Shown here: piece by piece, positions 63,190 to 64,000 of the stretch
Layout of the letters: every line of letters starts with the position of its first letter
Numbering within the stretch: position 1 is the stretch's first letter
From: Phenylobacterium aquaticum
GTDB lineage: Bacteria; Pseudomonadota; Alphaproteobacteria; Caulobacterales; Caulobacteraceae
Length of the DNA: 64,000 nucleotides
Direction of reading: 5' to 3'
NCBI RefSeq assembly: GCF_022695515.1
Contig: NZ_JALDPT010000012.1
Coordinates: 62,001 to 126,000 of the forward strand
Translations under genes and position numbers: made by a program
The notes under the pieces: generated by a model
The model's input: only the letters and a program-made list of their open reading frames with translations
Databases searched by the model: none
Told to the model about the DNA's origin: nothing

Positions 63190-63501
63190 TCAGTCGGCGT
63201 TGCGGGCGCGGGACCAGATCAGGCTGTAGCCGTCGTCCGCGTCGACCAAGGAGGCGTAGATCGGACCCGTGAAGCTGGGGTCGTCCAGCTTGACCGAGAG
63301 GTAGTCGCGGTTGTCGCGGGAGAGCTTCTTCCAGGCGGCGCCGAACTCGGTGGGGCCGGCGAAGATCCGGAAGTCGGGGGCCTTGTCGTTGTCCTTGTCC
63401 GCGGGGCGGAACAGGGCGGCCTTGACGTTGAGGGTGAGGGTCTTGATGGCGCCGGCGTAGGAGCCGTCTTCGCTCTTATGGAAGGTTCCGATGGTGGCCA
63501 T
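63190..63501 (-). CDS. DUF736 family protein
   Basis: A 103-aa protein: [20 protein letters not shown], then [19 protein letters not shown] and [23 protein letters not shown]736 is a constant early gene of alphaproteobacterial ICEs; beta-rich, possibly ssDNA- or RNA-binding. ATG at 63501 has AGGAGA nine bases upstream. Confidence 0.93.
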   Translation of the reverse strand: MATIGTFHKSEDGSYAGAIKTLTLNVKAALFRPADKDNDKAPDFRIFAGPTEFGAAWKKLSRDNRDYLSVKLDDPSFTGPIYASLVDADDGYSLIWSRARNAD

Positions 63502-63572
63502 GTGTAAGTCTCCTGTCGTCTTCGGGCCGCGCCCATCGCGGCCTCGATGGCGATCGGACAGGGCGGGCCGGC

Positions 63573-63701
63573 GGCGCCCCGGCAGGCCACTTGGCCCCGC
63601 AGCGCACGCGAAGGACGGCGCGGCGCGGTTGTCTTGCCTCGCGAGGAATGAGCGCCCGCGCTCAGGGGAAGACAGCCGCGCCGCGCCGTTGCCGGGGCGC
63701 C
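63573..63701. repeat. Nested inverted-repeat/hairpin cluster upstream of DUF736
   Basis: Within a 411-bp gap without genes (63502-63912) two long inverted repeats nest. The outer arms are GGCGCCCCGGCA (63573-63584) and TGCCGGGGCGCC (63690-63701). The inner 20-bp arms lie at 63616-63635 and 63669-63688, with 19 of 20 bases paired. Between and beside them are further hairpins: GGCCA-CT-TGGCC (63585-63596), CCTCGCGAGG (63637-63646) and TGAGCGC-CC-GCGCTCA (63649-63664). It could be a structured RNA leader, a protein-binding palindrome or a replication/transfer site. Confidence 0.7.
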
Positions 63702-63912
63702 GACGGTCCGTCCAGATCAGGCCATGAGAGGCGCGAAGGACGCAGCCAGTCACGCCAGGAGACGCTTGGCCACGCCGCTGCCGCCGAGCGATGATGATCT
63801 GCCCGCGCCCTCAAGACCCGACCTCACAAGCGCCCCGGACTCTGCCCCCCCGGACACGACGCCCCACGCGCCCCAGCCAGGTCTCGCCAACCGCCCGGCG
63901 GCGCCCCTGCTC

Positions 63913-64000
63913 CTAGGTCGCCGTCCTCGGCCGCGTTCTCAAGAGGTCGCGATAGGCCCCCGAGCACAGGTGGTCCGCCAGCCGCAACAGCCGCGTCGTG
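63913..64000 (-). CDS. C-terminal end of an unidentified protein (partial)
   Basis: The last 28 codons of a minus-strand gene that enters from beyond the window: ...TRLLRLADHLCSGAYRDLL then RTRPRTAT and a TAG stop at 63913. The pattern looks coding, but too little is visible to name it. Confidence 0.4.
   Translation of the reverse strand, partial: TTRLLRLADHLCSGAYRDLLRTRPRTAT

Overview
The window is GC-rich DNA (roughly 68-70% by eye), densely coded, with NTG starts, many 4-base stop/start overlaps and Caulobacterales-like gene families. These include Trb-type conjugation genes, a DUF2274/DUF736/DUF2840/DUF3363 set, a CnrYXH-type sigma system and a long CirA-like TonB receptor. It fits an alphaproteobacterium such as Phenylobacterium, Caulobacter or Brevundimonas. 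I read it as one end of an integrative conjugative element or conjugative plasmid with a large metal-resistance and stress cargo. No rRNA, tRNA, CRISPR array or transposase was found.

Layout. 1-8.7 kb: copper efflux (CusB, CusA, CusF, a CueR-like regulator), a CnrYXH-like sigma/anti-sigma operon, a SnoaL-like periplasmic protein and a universal stress protein. 8.8-13.2 kb: oleate hydratase and a lemA-TPM-TPM membrane cluster. 13.2-17.6 kb: a reactive-sulfur module (ArsR-rhodanese fusion, persulfide-dioxygenase-like MBL enzyme, MFS transporter, Met-rich Spy-like protein, DsrE protein, tiny membrane protein, GFA protein). 17.6-20.7 kb: membrane-anchored AraC regulator, sterol-desaturase-family enzyme, DUF2147 protein, methyltransferase. 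20.7-21.8 kb: a mercury-type mini-locus (MerR, MerT-like protein, GDCCVFC protein). 22.3-28.4 kb: CzcCBA efflux with a His-rich leader gene. 28.7-38.7 kb: TonB receptor, RidA-like protein, LysR regulator, Cys/Met-metabolism PLP enzyme and an Aap-type amino-acid ABC transporter, probably one scavenging pathway. 38.7-42.2 kb: Tat-exported Fe/Mn SOD, Cj0069-type ATP-grasp protein, YncE-type beta-propeller lipoprotein and small membrane proteins. 42.3-45.6 kb: RcnA/RcnR nickel-cobalt efflux, a membrane methyltransferase and a TetR regulator. 45.7-64 kb, almost all on the minus strand: the conjugation module. Read in transcription order it runs DUF736, ArdC, AlpA-like HTH, DUF2840, TraF peptidase, lytic transglycosylase, DUF3363 relaxase, TraG, a ribbon-helix-helix protein, then trbB-C-D-E-J-K-L-F-G-I and DUF2274. 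A greA gene in the opposite orientation sits inside it.

How it works together: Cus exports Cu(I), Czc and RcnA export Zn/Co/Cd/Ni, the Mer-like pair handles thiophilic metals, and the sulfur module likely clears persulfides or other thiol stress. The Trb machinery would spread the whole set.

Data quality: six otherwise full-length genes (cusA, oleate hydratase, czcC, the TonB receptor, trbI, trbE) are each broken by exactly one missing G/C. In every case adding one base restores a family-sized protein. This looks more like residual long-read error than six independent gene losses, so the 'pseudogene' entries should be read that way.
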